A stretch of DNA of 64,000 nucleotides from Leisingera daeponensis (GTDB lineage: Bacteria; Pseudomonadota; Alphaproteobacteria; Rhodobacterales; Rhodobacteraceae). The stretch spans positions 1-64,000 of the forward strand of contig NZ_JAHVJA010000015.1 in NCBI RefSeq assembly GCF_019801465.1. Direction: 5' to 3'. Positions 17,794 through 26,353 of the stretch are shown here, piece by piece; position 1 is the first letter of the stretch; every line of letters begins with the position of its first letter. A program made the translations under genes and the position numbers. The notes beneath the pieces are model-generated. The model did not search any database. It had not been told where the DNA came from and saw only the letters and a list, made by a program, of their open reading frames with translations.

Positions 17794-18338
17794 AACTTCT
17801 CACCATCTGCTTTGCGGTCCTGCTTCTCGCCACCTTTGCGCGCAGCTACCTGTTCAGTTTCCGCGCGCAGGCACCCGAAGATTATTCCGGCACCGGCCCC
17901 GATTTCGTCCTGACCAAACACCTCTCGGGCGAGATCCGCTCCGAAGGGGTGATCTTCGGGCCTGATGGCCGGATGTCCAACAGCTTCACTGCCCGCATGG
18001 TCGGCGACTGGAACGGGGATACCGGCACGCTGAGCGAGGAGTTCACCTATTCCAACGGCACCAGCCAAAGCCGCAAATGGCACCTGAGCCTTGGTCCCGG
18101 CAACAGCTTCACCGCCACTGCGGATGACATTGTCGGAGAGGCGCAGGGCACGGTTTCCGGCTCCACCGTGCGCCTCAGCTACGAGATCATCCTGCCGGAA
18201 CGCTCCGGCGGGCACCGGCTGACGGCCACCGACTGGCTGTATCTGACCGAGGACGGTGTCATCATGAACCGGGCCGAGATGCGCAAGTTCGGCGTCAAGG
18301 TTGCCGAGCTGGTCGCCACCATGCGGCCCGCGCAATGA
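17790..18338 (+). CDS. DUF3833 family protein
   Basis: 182 residues, ATGA overlap with the MFS gene. The N-terminal hydrophobic stretch (MKLLTICFAVLLLATFARSY) is an uncleaved anchor or signal, and no lipobox cysteine is present. The rest shows the DUF3833 pattern: FVLTKHLSGEIRSEGVIFGP, a central W-G-T-L-x-E-E-F-x-Y segment and LTATDWLYLTEDGVIMNR. These are small beta-rich periplasmic proteins of unknown role that accompany CFA/FAD/DUF1365 clusters. A lipocalin-like lipid carrier role is possible but unproven. Confidence 0.8.
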   Translation: MKLLTICFAVLLLATFARSYLFSFRAQAPEDYSGTGPDFVLTKHLSGEIRSEGVIFGPDGRMSNSFTARMVGDWNGDTGTLSEEFTYSNGTSQSRKWHLSLGPGNSFTATADDIVGEAQGTVSGSTVRLSYEIILPERSGGHRLTATDWLYLTEDGVIMNRAEMRKFGVKVAELVATMRPAQ

Positions 18339-18357
18339 ACCGCCCGGGCGCCGCGGC

Positions 18358-19914
18358 ATGACCGACGAACGCGAACCCGCTGCCGATGGCAATCTCATCC
18401 TCATCCTGGGTGATCAGCTCAGCCGCAATATTCCTTCGCTGACGGACGCGGACCCCTCGCGCGACATCCTTCTGATGGCCGAAGTGATGGAAGAGGCCTC
18501 CTATGTCCGCCACCACAAGAAGAAGATCGCCTTTGTGTTTTCGGCCATGCGCCATTTCGCGCAAGAGCTGGAGGCCGGCGGCTGGCGGCTGCGCTATGTG
18601 CGGCTGGACGATCCCGGCAACTCCGGCAGCCTGACCGGCGAGATCGACCGGCTGCGCACGGACCATCCGCAGGCGCGGGTGGTGGTTACGGAGCCCGGAG
18701 AACACCGGCTGAAGTCCGCGCTGCTGGATTGGGCCGAACAGGCGGGCGTCGAACTGGACATGCGGCAGGACAGCCGCTTTCTCTGCTCCCACCAGCGATT
18801 CCAGCAATGGGCCGAGGGGCGCAAGCAGCTGCGGATGGAGTATTTCTACCGCGAGATGCGCCGCGAGACCGGGCTGCTGATGGATGGCGGTCAGCCGGAG
18901 GGCGGCAAGTGGAACTTCGACCACGAAAACCGCAAACCCGCGAGCGGTGGAATGTTCCTGCCGCGCCCGCTGCAAACCACGCCCGACGGCATCACGGAGG
19001 AGGTTCTGGACCTGGTTGACGCCCGCTTTGGCGGCAATTTCGGCACCCTGCGCCCGTTCTGGTTCGCAGTAACGCGGACCGGCGCGCTGGAGGCGCTTGA
19101 AGGCTTCGTGGAACAGGCGCTGCCGGATTTCGGCGACTATCAGGACGCCATGCTGGAAGGCGAGCGGTTCCTCTACCACTCGGTCCTGTCGCATTACATC
19201 AACGCAGGCCTGCTGGAGCCGCTGGAGGTCTGCCGCCGGGTCGAGCGCGCCTATTTCGAGGGGCGCGCACCGCTCAACGCGGCGGAGGGGTTCATCCGCC
19301 AGATCATCGGCTGGCGCGAGTACATGCGCGGCATCTACTGGCTCAACATGCCGGGCTATACCGATCAGAATTTCCTTGAGGCCACCCGCCCCCTGCCGGA
19401 ATTCTACTGGACCGGCGAAACCGGCATGGCCTGCCTGGCTGCCGCCATCAGCCAGACCCTAGAAGAGGCCTACGCGCATCACATCCAGCGCCTGATGGTG
19501 ACGGGAAACTTTGCCCTGCTGGCCGGGGTCGATCCGTTTCAGGTGCATGAATGGTATCTGGCGGTCTATGCCGACGCCTATGAATGGGTCGAGGCGCCGA
19601 ATGTCATCGGCATGAGCCAGTTTGCCGACGGCGGCCTGCTGGGATCAAAGCCCTATGCCGCCAGCGGCAATTACATCAACAAGATGTCAGACCACTGCGC
19701 CGGCTGCCGGTATGACGTGAAGCGCAAGACCGGCGCGGACGCCTGCCCGTTCAACCCGCTCTACTGGGACTTCCTTGCGCGCAATGCGCAAAAGTTGCGT
19801 GAACACCCCCGCCTGCGCCACGTTTACCGCACCTGGGACAGGATGACTGCTGAGCGGCAGAACGAATATCTGGACACCGCCCGGAAGGTACTGGCGCGGC
19901 ATTTCGGCGAATAG
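18358..19914 (+). CDS. iron-sulfur cryptochrome/(6-4) photolyase (CryB/PhrB type)
   Basis: 518 residues from ATG 18358. The family (FeS-BCP, deoxyribodipyrimidine photolyase-related) binds FAD, a ribolumazine antenna and a [4Fe-4S] cluster. The late cysteines of the cluster are seen as C-x2-C-x12-C in DHCAGCRYDVKRKTGADACP. The FAD-domain motif HHIQRLMVTGNFALL (written AHHIQRLMV in the protein) is present. Members repair (6-4) photoproducts or act as blue-light sensors. Placement at the end of a sigmaE-driven operon links light-damage repair with singlet-oxygen defence. A terminator follows at 19969. Confidence 0.9.
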   Translation: MTDEREPAADGNLILILGDQLSRNIPSLTDADPSRDILLMAEVMEEASYVRHHKKKIAFVFSAMRHFAQELEAGGWRLRYVRLDDPGNSGSLTGEIDRLRTDHPQARVVVTEPGEHRLKSALLDWAEQAGVELDMRQDSRFLCSHQRFQQWAEGRKQLRMEYFYREMRRETGLLMDGGQPEGGKWNFDHENRKPASGGMFLPRPLQTTPDGITEEVLDLVDARFGGNFGTLRPFWFAVTRTGALEALEGFVEQALPDFGDYQDAMLEGERFLYHSVLSHYINAGLLEPLEVCRRVERAYFEGRAPLNAAEGFIRQIIGWREYMRGIYWLNMPGYTDQNFLEATRPLPEFYWTGETGMACLAAAISQTLEEAYAHHIQRLMVTGNFALLAGVDPFQVHEWYLAVYADAYEWVEAPNVIGMSQFADGGLLGSKPYAASGNYINKMSDHCAGCRYDVKRKTGADACPFNPLYWDFLARNAQKLREHPRLRHVYRTWDRMTAERQNEYLDTARKVLARHFGE

Positions 19915-19968
19915 CCTGGCCATATCCCGATTTCGAGGAGCTCGAGCATCCAGGCCTGGAGCGGATGG

Positions 19969-19998
19969 AAGGCGCCAGCCGGTCGCGAGGCGCCTTTT
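19969..19998 (+). terminator. intrinsic terminator of the sigmaE operon
   Basis: AAGGCGCC, a 12-base loop and GGCGCCTT followed by TTTC. It is an 8-bp perfect stem with a short T-run, 54 bases after the photolyase stop and before nasT. Confidence 0.75.
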
Positions 19999-20113
19999 CT
20001 TCAGCCGAAAGATTGGACGGCGTGCTTAAAAAAGCGGCGCCGGCAGGGTTCCGGGCGGGCGCCCGGCGTGCCGGGCCTTTACAGCATTCTCCGCCGCAAC
20101 CCATGCTCCGGCC

Positions 20114-20698
20114 ATGCCGGATGCCCTGTCCATTGTTGTCGTCGAAACAGACCGCGAACGCGCGTTCATGATCGTGGACGGGCTGCGGGATGCCGGCGAA
20201 TTCGACATTCAGGTGATCTCGGAACCCTCGGGCCTGGCGCGTCAGATACAGATGCGGGACCCGGATGTGGTGCTGATCGATATCGCCAATCCCTCCCGCG
20301 ATGTGCTGGAGGAGCTGACGCTGGCGTCCGGCCCTAAGGACCGGCCGGTGGCCATTTTCGCCGACCGCAGCGAGGACGGGCTGTCCGCCGCCGCGGTGGA
20401 GGCGGGGGTGTCGGCCTATGTGGTCGACGGTCTGCAGCCCGCCCGGCTGAAACCGGTGCTGGATGCCGCCATTGCGCGGTTCCGCCTGTTCCAGCGGATG
20501 CGCACCGAGCTTGCCGAAGCCAAGCGCGCGCTGGAGGAGCGCAAGGTCATCGACCGTGCCAAGGGAATGGTGATGAAGGCGCGGGGCATTGGCGAGGATG
20601 AGGCCTATGCGCTGCTGCGCAAGGCGGCGATGGACCAGAACAAGCGCGTCGCCGAGGTGGCGCAGGCGCTGGTCACGGCGGCGGGGCTGCTGGCATGA
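20114..20698 (+). CDS. nasT: NasT, ANTAR-domain RNA-binding antiterminator
   Basis: 194 residues. An N-terminal receiver-like domain (VVVETDRERAFMIVDGLRDA ... VVLIDIANPSRD) is followed by a coiled linker and an ANTAR domain (KVIDRAKGMVMKARGIGEDE, AYALLRKAAMD). NasT binds a hairpin pair in the leader of nitrate/nitrite assimilation transcripts and stops termination when nitrate frees it from NasS. The target leader is visible at 21972-22091. The stop overlaps the nasS start (ATGA), so the two are co-translated, consistent with forming a complex. Confidence 0.9.
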   Translation: MPDALSIVVVETDRERAFMIVDGLRDAGEFDIQVISEPSGLARQIQMRDPDVVLIDIANPSRDVLEELTLASGPKDRPVAIFADRSEDGLSAAAVEAGVSAYVVDGLQPARLKPVLDAAIARFRLFQRMRTELAEAKRALEERKVIDRAKGMVMKARGIGEDEAYALLRKAAMDQNKRVAEVAQALVTAAGLLA

Positions 20699-21873
20699 GC
20701 GTGACGCGGATCCCCGCCGGCTATGTCCCGCTGACCGATGCGGCGCCGCTGATTGCGGCGCAGGAAATGGGCTTTGCCGCCGAGGAGAAACTGACGCTGG
20801 AGCTGCACCGCGCGCCGTCCTGGTCGTCGCTGCGGGACATGCTGGCCTTCGGCCAGGTGGATGCCGCCCAGATGCTGTCGCCGGTGCCGGTGGCCGCGGC
20901 GCTTGGCCTCGGCGGCGCCAGCGCGCCCCTGTCGGTGCTGTCGGTGCTGTCCGTCAACGGCACGGTGATCGGGGTCAGCAGCGCCCTGGCCCGCAGGCTG
21001 GCCGGCGCCGGGCACAGTTTTGCCTTTGATGACGCCGTGTCCGCGGGCAGGGCGCTGCTTGCCGCCGCAGGTCCGGATCTGCGGATTGGCGTCCCGTTTC
21101 CCTTCTCCATGCATGCCGAACTGCTGACTTACTGGCTGAAAGGGCTGGGGGCGGAGATGCCCCGGGACATCGGCATCCGCACGGTGCCGCCGCCGCTGAT
21201 GGCCGAGGCCATCCGCTGCGGGGAGATCGACGCCTTCTGCGTCGGCGAGCCATGGGGGTCGATGGCGGTGGAGCAGGGGGCAGGGGCGCTGTTGCTGCCG
21301 GGCCGGGCGATCTGGTCCTTTGCGCCGGAAAAGGTGCTGGCGGTCCGCAGCGCCTGGGCGGACGCGGAACCCGGCCTGGCCGGCCGTCTGATCCGGGCGC
21401 TGTGGCGCGCGGGCCGCTGGCTGGCCGATCCGGCCTCGCGCGGGCTGGCGGCGGAAATCCTGTCCTCCCGGCGCTATCTTGACCTGCCCGCCGAAATCAT
21501 CGAGCGCGCGCTCTCCGGGTCATTCACGGTCACCGCCCAGGGGCTGCAGCGCGAAGCGGCGGACTTCTTAGGTTTCCACGATGGCGCTGCAGGCTTCCCC
21601 TGGCGCAGCCAGGCCCAATGGATCGCGCTGCAGCTTGCGGACCGGAACGGGCTGGACCGCGCGGCGGCGCTGGCAATGGCCGGGCGCGTGTTCCGCAGCG
21701 ATCTGTACCGCGATGCCCTGCGCGGGACCGGCGCGGATTTGCCCGGCGCCTCTTCGAAACTGGAAGGCGCGATCGGCGCCCCGCTGCTGGCAGCGGGAGA
21801 ATCGGATGACCTCAGCCTGCTGCCGAACCGGTTCTTCGATGGCCGCGTTTTTGATCCCTTGGCCGCGGGTTGA
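20695..21873 (+). CDS. nasS: NasS, nitrate/nitrite-sensing partner of NasT
   Basis: 392 residues. Related to the nitrate-binding proteins NrtA/CmpA (GYVPLTDAAPLIAAQEMGF; FCVGEPWGSMAVEQGAG) but without a signal peptide, so it is cytoplasmic. In Azotobacter and Paracoccus NasS sequesters NasT and releases it on binding nitrate or nitrite. The gene overlaps nasT by 4 bases and is followed by the regulated leader. Family resemblance to the transporter component and the absence of an export signal distinguish it from nrtA downstream. Confidence 0.9.
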   Translation: MSVTRIPAGYVPLTDAAPLIAAQEMGFAAEEKLTLELHRAPSWSSLRDMLAFGQVDAAQMLSPVPVAAALGLGGASAPLSVLSVLSVNGTVIGVSSALARRLAGAGHSFAFDDAVSAGRALLAAAGPDLRIGVPFPFSMHAELLTYWLKGLGAEMPRDIGIRTVPPPLMAEAIRCGEIDAFCVGEPWGSMAVEQGAGALLLPGRAIWSFAPEKVLAVRSAWADAEPGLAGRLIRALWRAGRWLADPASRGLAAEILSSRRYLDLPAEIIERALSGSFTVTAQGLQREAADFLGFHDGAAGFPWRSQAQWIALQLADRNGLDRAAALAMAGRVFRSDLYRDALRGTGADLPGASSKLEGAIGAPLLAAGESDDLSLLPNRFFDGRVFDPLAAG

Positions 21874-21971
21874 TGAAAAAGCAGGCAGCTTTCCGGCATC
21901 TGACGCCGCAGTGCAGAAAAGTTTGCTGCGACAGCGAAGAAACCTTTGGCGCCGCCCGGTTCTTCCGGCAG

Positions 21972-22000
21972 TCTGAGGTCAGACAGGCAACGGAGCCTGA
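21972..22000 (+). promoter_or_regulatory. ANTAR (NasT) target hairpins in the nrt leader
   Basis: The second hairpin (21985-22000) is CAGGC, hexaloop AACGGA, GCCTG, with A at loop position 1 and G at position 4, the ANTAR recognition rule. Just before it, 21972-21985 can fold as GTCT, GAGGTC, AGAC: also a hexaloop with G at 4 but G instead of A at 1. The pair precedes the terminator at 22036. It is the expected binding site of NasT. Confidence 0.7.
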
Positions 22001-22035
22001 CTGAGAATTATCCCGAAGACCGGGTTTCACTGAGC

Positions 22036-22091
22036 AAAGCCGCTCGACCCACCGCCACTCCTCCCGGCGGTGCGCGTCAGCGGCTTTTTTT
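22036..22091 (+). terminator. leader attenuator terminator before nrtA
   Basis: AAAGCCGCT ... AGCGGCTTTTTTT with an inner stem ACCGCC/GGCGGT, followed by seven T. The terminator lies 49 bases before nrtA and after the ANTAR hairpins. It should stop transcription unless NasT holds the leader in the antiterminated form. Confidence 0.8.
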
Positions 22092-22139
22092 CTGTCCGGG
22101 CTTCTGCCCCGGACGCAGCAAACAAAGGAAACCGACCCG

Positions 22140-23507
22140 ATGAAGACCCTGATCCTTGCCCTCGCAGGCTCCACCGCGCTGACCGCCCCGGCCCTGGCTG
22201 ACATGCTGGAGCTGGAAAAGGACGTGCTGACCTTCGGTTTCATCAAGCTGACGGACATGGCGCCGCTGGCGGTGGCCTATGAGCAGGGCTTTTTCGACGA
22301 CGAGGGGCTGTTCGTGACGCTGGAGGCGCAGGCCAACTGGAAAGTGCTGCTGGACGGCGTCATCGACGGCACCCTGGACGGCGCCCATATGCTGGCGGGC
22401 CAACCGCTGGCCGCCACCATCGGCTATGGTACCGAGGCACATATCATCACGCCGTTTTCCATGGATCTGAACGGCAACGGCATCACCCTGTCCAATGAGG
22501 TCTGGGAGATGATGAAGCCGAACCTGCCGAGGGACGCGGATGGCAGGATCGCGCACCCGATCTCTGCCTCCTACCTCAAGCCGGTGATCGAGGACTTCAA
22601 CGCCAAGGGCAAGCCCTTCAACATGGGCATGGTGTTCCCGGTCTCCACCCATAATTATGAACTGCGCTACTGGCTGGCCGCGGGCGGCATCAACCCCGGC
22701 TATTACTCCCCCGAGAACGTGACCGGCCAGATCGCCGCCGAGGCCTTCCTGTCGGTGACCCCGCCGCCGCAGATGCCCGCGACGCTGGAGGCGGGCACCA
22801 TCTCCGGCTACTGCGTGGGCGAGCCGTGGAACCAGCAGGCGGTGTTCAAGGGCATCGGCGTGCCAGTGATCACCGATTACGAAATCTGGAAGAACAACCC
22901 GGAAAAGGTGTTCGGCATCACTGCCGGGTTCGCCGAGGAAAACCCCAACACCACCCGTGCCGTGGTCAAGGCGCTGATCCGCGCCGCCATGTGGCTGGAT
23001 GAAAACGGCAACGCCAACCGCGCCGAGGCGGTCGAGATCCTGTCGCGTCCCGATTACGTCGGCGCCGATCCGGAGGTGATCGCCAACTCGATGACCGGGA
23101 CGTTTGAATACGAGCCGGGCGACAAGCGCGACGTGCCGGACTTCAACGTGTTCTTCCGCTACAACGCCACCTATCCCTTCTATTCGGACGCGGTCTGGTA
23201 CCTGACCCAGATGCGCCGCTGGGGGCAGATCGATGAGGCCAAGCCCGATAGCTGGTATGACGAGGTCGCGCGTTCGGTTTACAAGCCCGAAATCTACCTG
23301 GAAGCGGCAAAGATGCTGGTCGATGAAGGACTTGCCGATGCCGCCGACTTCCCCTGGGATAGCGATGGCTACAAAGCGCCGACCCCGGCCGAAGACATCA
23401 TCGACGGCATCCCCTTCGATGGCAAAACCCCCAACGCCTATATCGACAGCCTGCCGATCGGCCTGAAAGCCGGCCAGACCGTCGTCGGCAGCGCCGTACA
23501 GGGCTGA
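22140..23507 (+). CDS. nrtA: nitrate ABC transporter substrate-binding protein
   Basis: 455 residues with a signal peptide ([20 protein letters not shown]). CmpA/NrtA family motifs: [40 protein letters not shown] and [20 protein letters not shown]. It captures nitrate (or nitrite/cyanate) in the periplasm for the NrtB-NrtC importer encoded next. It follows the NasT-controlled leader, so its expression should depend on nitrate and NasT. No lipobox is evident. Confidence 0.9.
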   Translation: MKTLILALAGSTALTAPALADMLELEKDVLTFGFIKLTDMAPLAVAYEQGFFDDEGLFVTLEAQANWKVLLDGVIDGTLDGAHMLAGQPLAATIGYGTEAHIITPFSMDLNGNGITLSNEVWEMMKPNLPRDADGRIAHPISASYLKPVIEDFNAKGKPFNMGMVFPVSTHNYELRYWLAAGGINPGYYSPENVTGQIAAEAFLSVTPPPQMPATLEAGTISGYCVGEPWNQQAVFKGIGVPVITDYEIWKNNPEKVFGITAGFAEENPNTTRAVVKALIRAAMWLDENGNANRAEAVEILSRPDYVGADPEVIANSMTGTFEYEPGDKRDVPDFNVFFRYNATYPFYSDAVWYLTQMRRWGQIDEAKPDSWYDEVARSVYKPEIYLEAAKMLVDEGLADAADFPWDSDGYKAPTPAEDIIDGIPFDGKTPNAYIDSLPIGLKAGQTVVGSAVQG

Positions 23508-23586
23508 CCCCTGGCAGGCGCGCGGCGCGGCCAGCCAAGGCCGCTGCCGCCGCCCGGCTGCAGCATTCCCCGAAAAGGACCCAGTT

Positions 23587-24660
23587 ATGACCACCGCCGA
23601 CCCCGACACGCTCAGCTCTGACGCCCGCCGCGCGCGGCTGTTTACCCGGATCAACAAGCTGGATGCCTGGTTCCAGGTCTTTGGCCTGGCCTGGATCACC
23701 CCGGTTCTGAAGGCCGCCGCCGGCGACAACCCCCGTGCCCAGATAAAGGAAATCTGGCGCCTGCTGGCGGTGCCGCTAATTGCCATCGCCGCGTTTCTGC
23801 TGCTGTGGGGCAGCCTGGCGCCGAAGGTGCAGACCTCGCTCGGTGCCATTCCCGGCCCCGCCGCGGTCTGGGCCGAGGCCGTCAACCTGCATCAGGACGC
23901 CCAGGCCAAGGCCGTCAAGGAGCGCGCCCACTACGAGAAGGTCGAGGCCCGCAATCAGCGCTTCATCGACCGCGGCCAGCCCGAGCGGGTGAAAGACATC
24001 CCCTATACCGGCGCGCCGTCCTACTATCAGCAGATCTGGACCTCGATCCAGACGGTGTTCTTCGGCTTCCTGATCGCATCGGCAGTGGCCATTCCGCTGG
24101 GCATTCTGGCGGGGCTGTCGCCGGTGGCCAATTCCGCCATCAACCCGCTGGTGCAGATCTTCAAGCCGGTGTCGCCGCTGGCCTGGCTGCCGATCGTCAC
24201 CATGATCGTCTCGGCGCTTTATGCCAGCAATGACGGGCTGTTCGCCAAATCCTTCCTGGTTTCCGCCATCACCGTGACGCTGTGTTCGCTGTGGCCGACG
24301 CTGATCAACACCGCGCTGGGGGTGGCCTCCATCGACAAGGATCTGGTCAACGTCTCCAAGGTTCTGAAAATGAACACCTATACCAAGATCACCAAGCTGG
24401 TGCTGCCCTCGGCGCTGCCGCTGATCTTCACCGGCTTGCGGCTGTCGCTGGGCGTAGGCTGGATGGTGCTGATCGCCGCCGAGATGCTGGCGCAGAACCC
24501 CGGCTTGGGCAAATTCGTCTGGGATGAATTCCAGAACGGCTCCTCGCAGTCGCTGGCCAAGATCATCGTTGCGGTGCTGACCATCGGCATCATCGGCTTC
24601 CTGCTGGACCGGGTGATGTTCGCGCTGCAGTCGCTGTTTACCTTCACGAACAACCGGTGA
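23587..24660 (+). CDS. nrtB: nitrate ABC transporter permease
   Basis: 357 residues, membrane permease with the BPD_transp_1 domain in the C-terminal half. The cytoplasmic EAA-type loop is seen around IDKDLVNVSKVLKMNTYTKI, then LPSALPLIFTGLRLSLGVGW. The N-terminal part carries a longer-than-usual region between membrane segments 1 and 2 (about residues 80-145) with many charged residues. AAAAGGA lies before ATG 23587. It forms the channel of the nitrate importer. Confidence 0.9.
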   Translation: MTTADPDTLSSDARRARLFTRINKLDAWFQVFGLAWITPVLKAAAGDNPRAQIKEIWRLLAVPLIAIAAFLLLWGSLAPKVQTSLGAIPGPAAVWAEAVNLHQDAQAKAVKERAHYEKVEARNQRFIDRGQPERVKDIPYTGAPSYYQQIWTSIQTVFFGFLIASAVAIPLGILAGLSPVANSAINPLVQIFKPVSPLAWLPIVTMIVSALYASNDGLFAKSFLVSAITVTLCSLWPTLINTALGVASIDKDLVNVSKVLKMNTYTKITKLVLPSALPLIFTGLRLSLGVGWMVLIAAEMLAQNPGLGKFVWDEFQNGSSQSLAKIIVAVLTIGIIGFLLDRVMFALQSLFTFTNNR

Positions 24661-24666
24661 TCCGCC

Positions 24667-26349
24667 ATGAGCGTTCTTGAGTTCAAAAACGTCTCCAAGA
24701 GCTTTGGCGAGGGCACCGCCCGCACCGATGTTCTGAAAAACATCAACCTGCAGGTTCAGGAGGGCGAGTTTCTGGTGCTCCTGGGCTTTTCCGGCACCGG
24801 CAAGACCACGCTGATCAACCTGATGGCCGGGCTGGACCAGCCCTCCAGCGGCTCGGTCACCTACCGTGGCGAGGCGATCACCGGCCCCGGTCCGGAGCGC
24901 GGCGTGATCTTTCAGCGCTATTCGCTGATGCCCTGGCTGACGGTGAACGGCAATGTCTCGCTGGCGGTGGACACGATCTTCCCCGGCATGGCCCGTGCCG
25001 AAAAACAGGCCAAGGTGGATCACTATGTCGGCATGGTCGGTCTCAGCCACGCTGCGCACCGGCGCCCGGCGGAGCTGTCGGGCGGCATGCGCCAGCGGGT
25101 CAACGTGGCGCGCGCACTGGCGATGGACCCGGAGGTGCTGCTGCTGGATGAGCCGCTGTCGGCGCTGGATGCGCTGACCCGCGCAAACCTCGCCGATGAG
25201 ATCGAGGCGATCTGGCAGGCCGACAGGAAGACCTGCGTGCTGATCACCAATGACGTGGACGAGGCGATCCTGCTGGCCGACCGCATCATCGCGCTGAATC
25301 CGGACGGCACCCTGGGCGAGGCGTTCCAGGTCTCCATCCCCCGCCCGCGCGACCGCTCTGCCATGAACACAAATGACAGCTTCAAACGTCTGCGCGCCGA
25401 GGTGACCTCCTGCCTGATGGACGCAGGCATCGCCGCCCGCGTCGAAGGCTCCCGCAGCCTGCCGGACGTGACCCCGATCCACGGGCTGCCCGCGGCGGTG
25501 GCCGAGGCGTCGAAAACCATGACCGAGGAGCGCTTCCTCGACTTCTCGCAGCTGCACAAGATCTACCCGACCCCGAAGGGGCCGCTGACGGTGGTTGAGG
25601 ATTTCAACCTCAAGATAAACAAGGGCGAGTTCATCTCGCTGATCGGCCATTCGGGCTGCGGCAAATCCACCGTGCTGACGATGGCGGCGGGGCTGAATGC
25701 GATTTCCGAAGGGGCGATCAAGCTGGACCGCCGCCATGTGGAGGGCGCCGACCCGGAACGCGCGGTGGTGTTTCAGTCGCCCAACCTGTTCCCCTGGCTG
25801 ACCGCGCGGGAGAACTGCGCCATCGGCGTCGACAAGGTCTACCCCAAGGCGTCGCAGGCGGAGCGGCAGGACGTGGTGGAATACTACCTCGAGCGCGTCG
25901 GCCTGGCGGATGCGATGGACAAGCCCGCAAACGCCATGTCGAACGGCATGCAGCAGCGGGTCGGCATCGCCCGCGCCTTTGCGCTGTCGCCCAAGCTTTT
26001 GCTGCTCGATGAACCCTTCGGCATGCTCGACAGCCTGACACGCTGGGAGCTGCAGGAGGTGCTGATGGAGGTCTGGAGCCGCACCAAGGTGACCGCGATC
26101 TGCGTCACGCATGACGTGGACGAGGCGATCCTGCTGGCCGACCGGGTGGTGATGATGACCAACGGACCCCAAGCCACCATCGGCAGGATCACCGACGTGG
26201 ACCTGCCGCGCCCGCGCACCCGCAAGGCGCTGCTGGAGCACCCGGATTACTACACCTACCGGCAGGAGGTGCTCGATTTCCTGGAGGAATACGAGCACGG
26301 GGCCAAGCCGGCCCCCAAACCGGCCGCAGACAAGATTGCAGCGGAGTGA
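24667..26349 (+). CDS. nitrate ABC transporter ATPase, two fused ATPase domains (NrtC/NrtD type)
   Basis: 560 residues made of two ABC ATPase domains in tandem. Domain 1 has Walker A GFSGTGKTTL, signature ELSGGMRQRVNVARAL and Walker B EVLLLDEPL. Domain 2 (from about residue 285) has Walker A GHSGCGKSTV, signature AMSNGMQQRVGIARAF and Walker B LLLLDEPFGML. In cyanobacteria these are separate NrtC and NrtD, and NrtC carries an NrtA-like regulatory domain. Here the two nucleotide-binding domains are one polypeptide and the regulatory domain is absent. It lies six bases after nrtB in the same operon. Confidence 0.9.
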   Translation: MSVLEFKNVSKSFGEGTARTDVLKNINLQVQEGEFLVLLGFSGTGKTTLINLMAGLDQPSSGSVTYRGEAITGPGPERGVIFQRYSLMPWLTVNGNVSLAVDTIFPGMARAEKQAKVDHYVGMVGLSHAAHRRPAELSGGMRQRVNVARALAMDPEVLLLDEPLSALDALTRANLADEIEAIWQADRKTCVLITNDVDEAILLADRIIALNPDGTLGEAFQVSIPRPRDRSAMNTNDSFKRLRAEVTSCLMDAGIAARVEGSRSLPDVTPIHGLPAAVAEASKTMTEERFLDFSQLHKIYPTPKGPLTVVEDFNLKINKGEFISLIGHSGCGKSTVLTMAAGLNAISEGAIKLDRRHVEGADPERAVVFQSPNLFPWLTARENCAIGVDKVYPKASQAERQDVVEYYLERVGLADAMDKPANAMSNGMQQRVGIARAFALSPKLLLLDEPFGMLDSLTRWELQEVLMEVWSRTKVTAICVTHDVDEAILLADRVVMMTNGPQATIGRITDVDLPRPRTRKALLEHPDYYTYRQEVLDFLEEYEHGAKPAPKPAADKIAAE

Positions 26350-26353
26350 GACC

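Noticed and set aside
19915-20113. Sigma-54/NtrC promoter before nasT
   Set aside because: I looked for a TGGCAC-N5-TTGC element in the gap and did not find one; only the upstream operon's terminator is clear.
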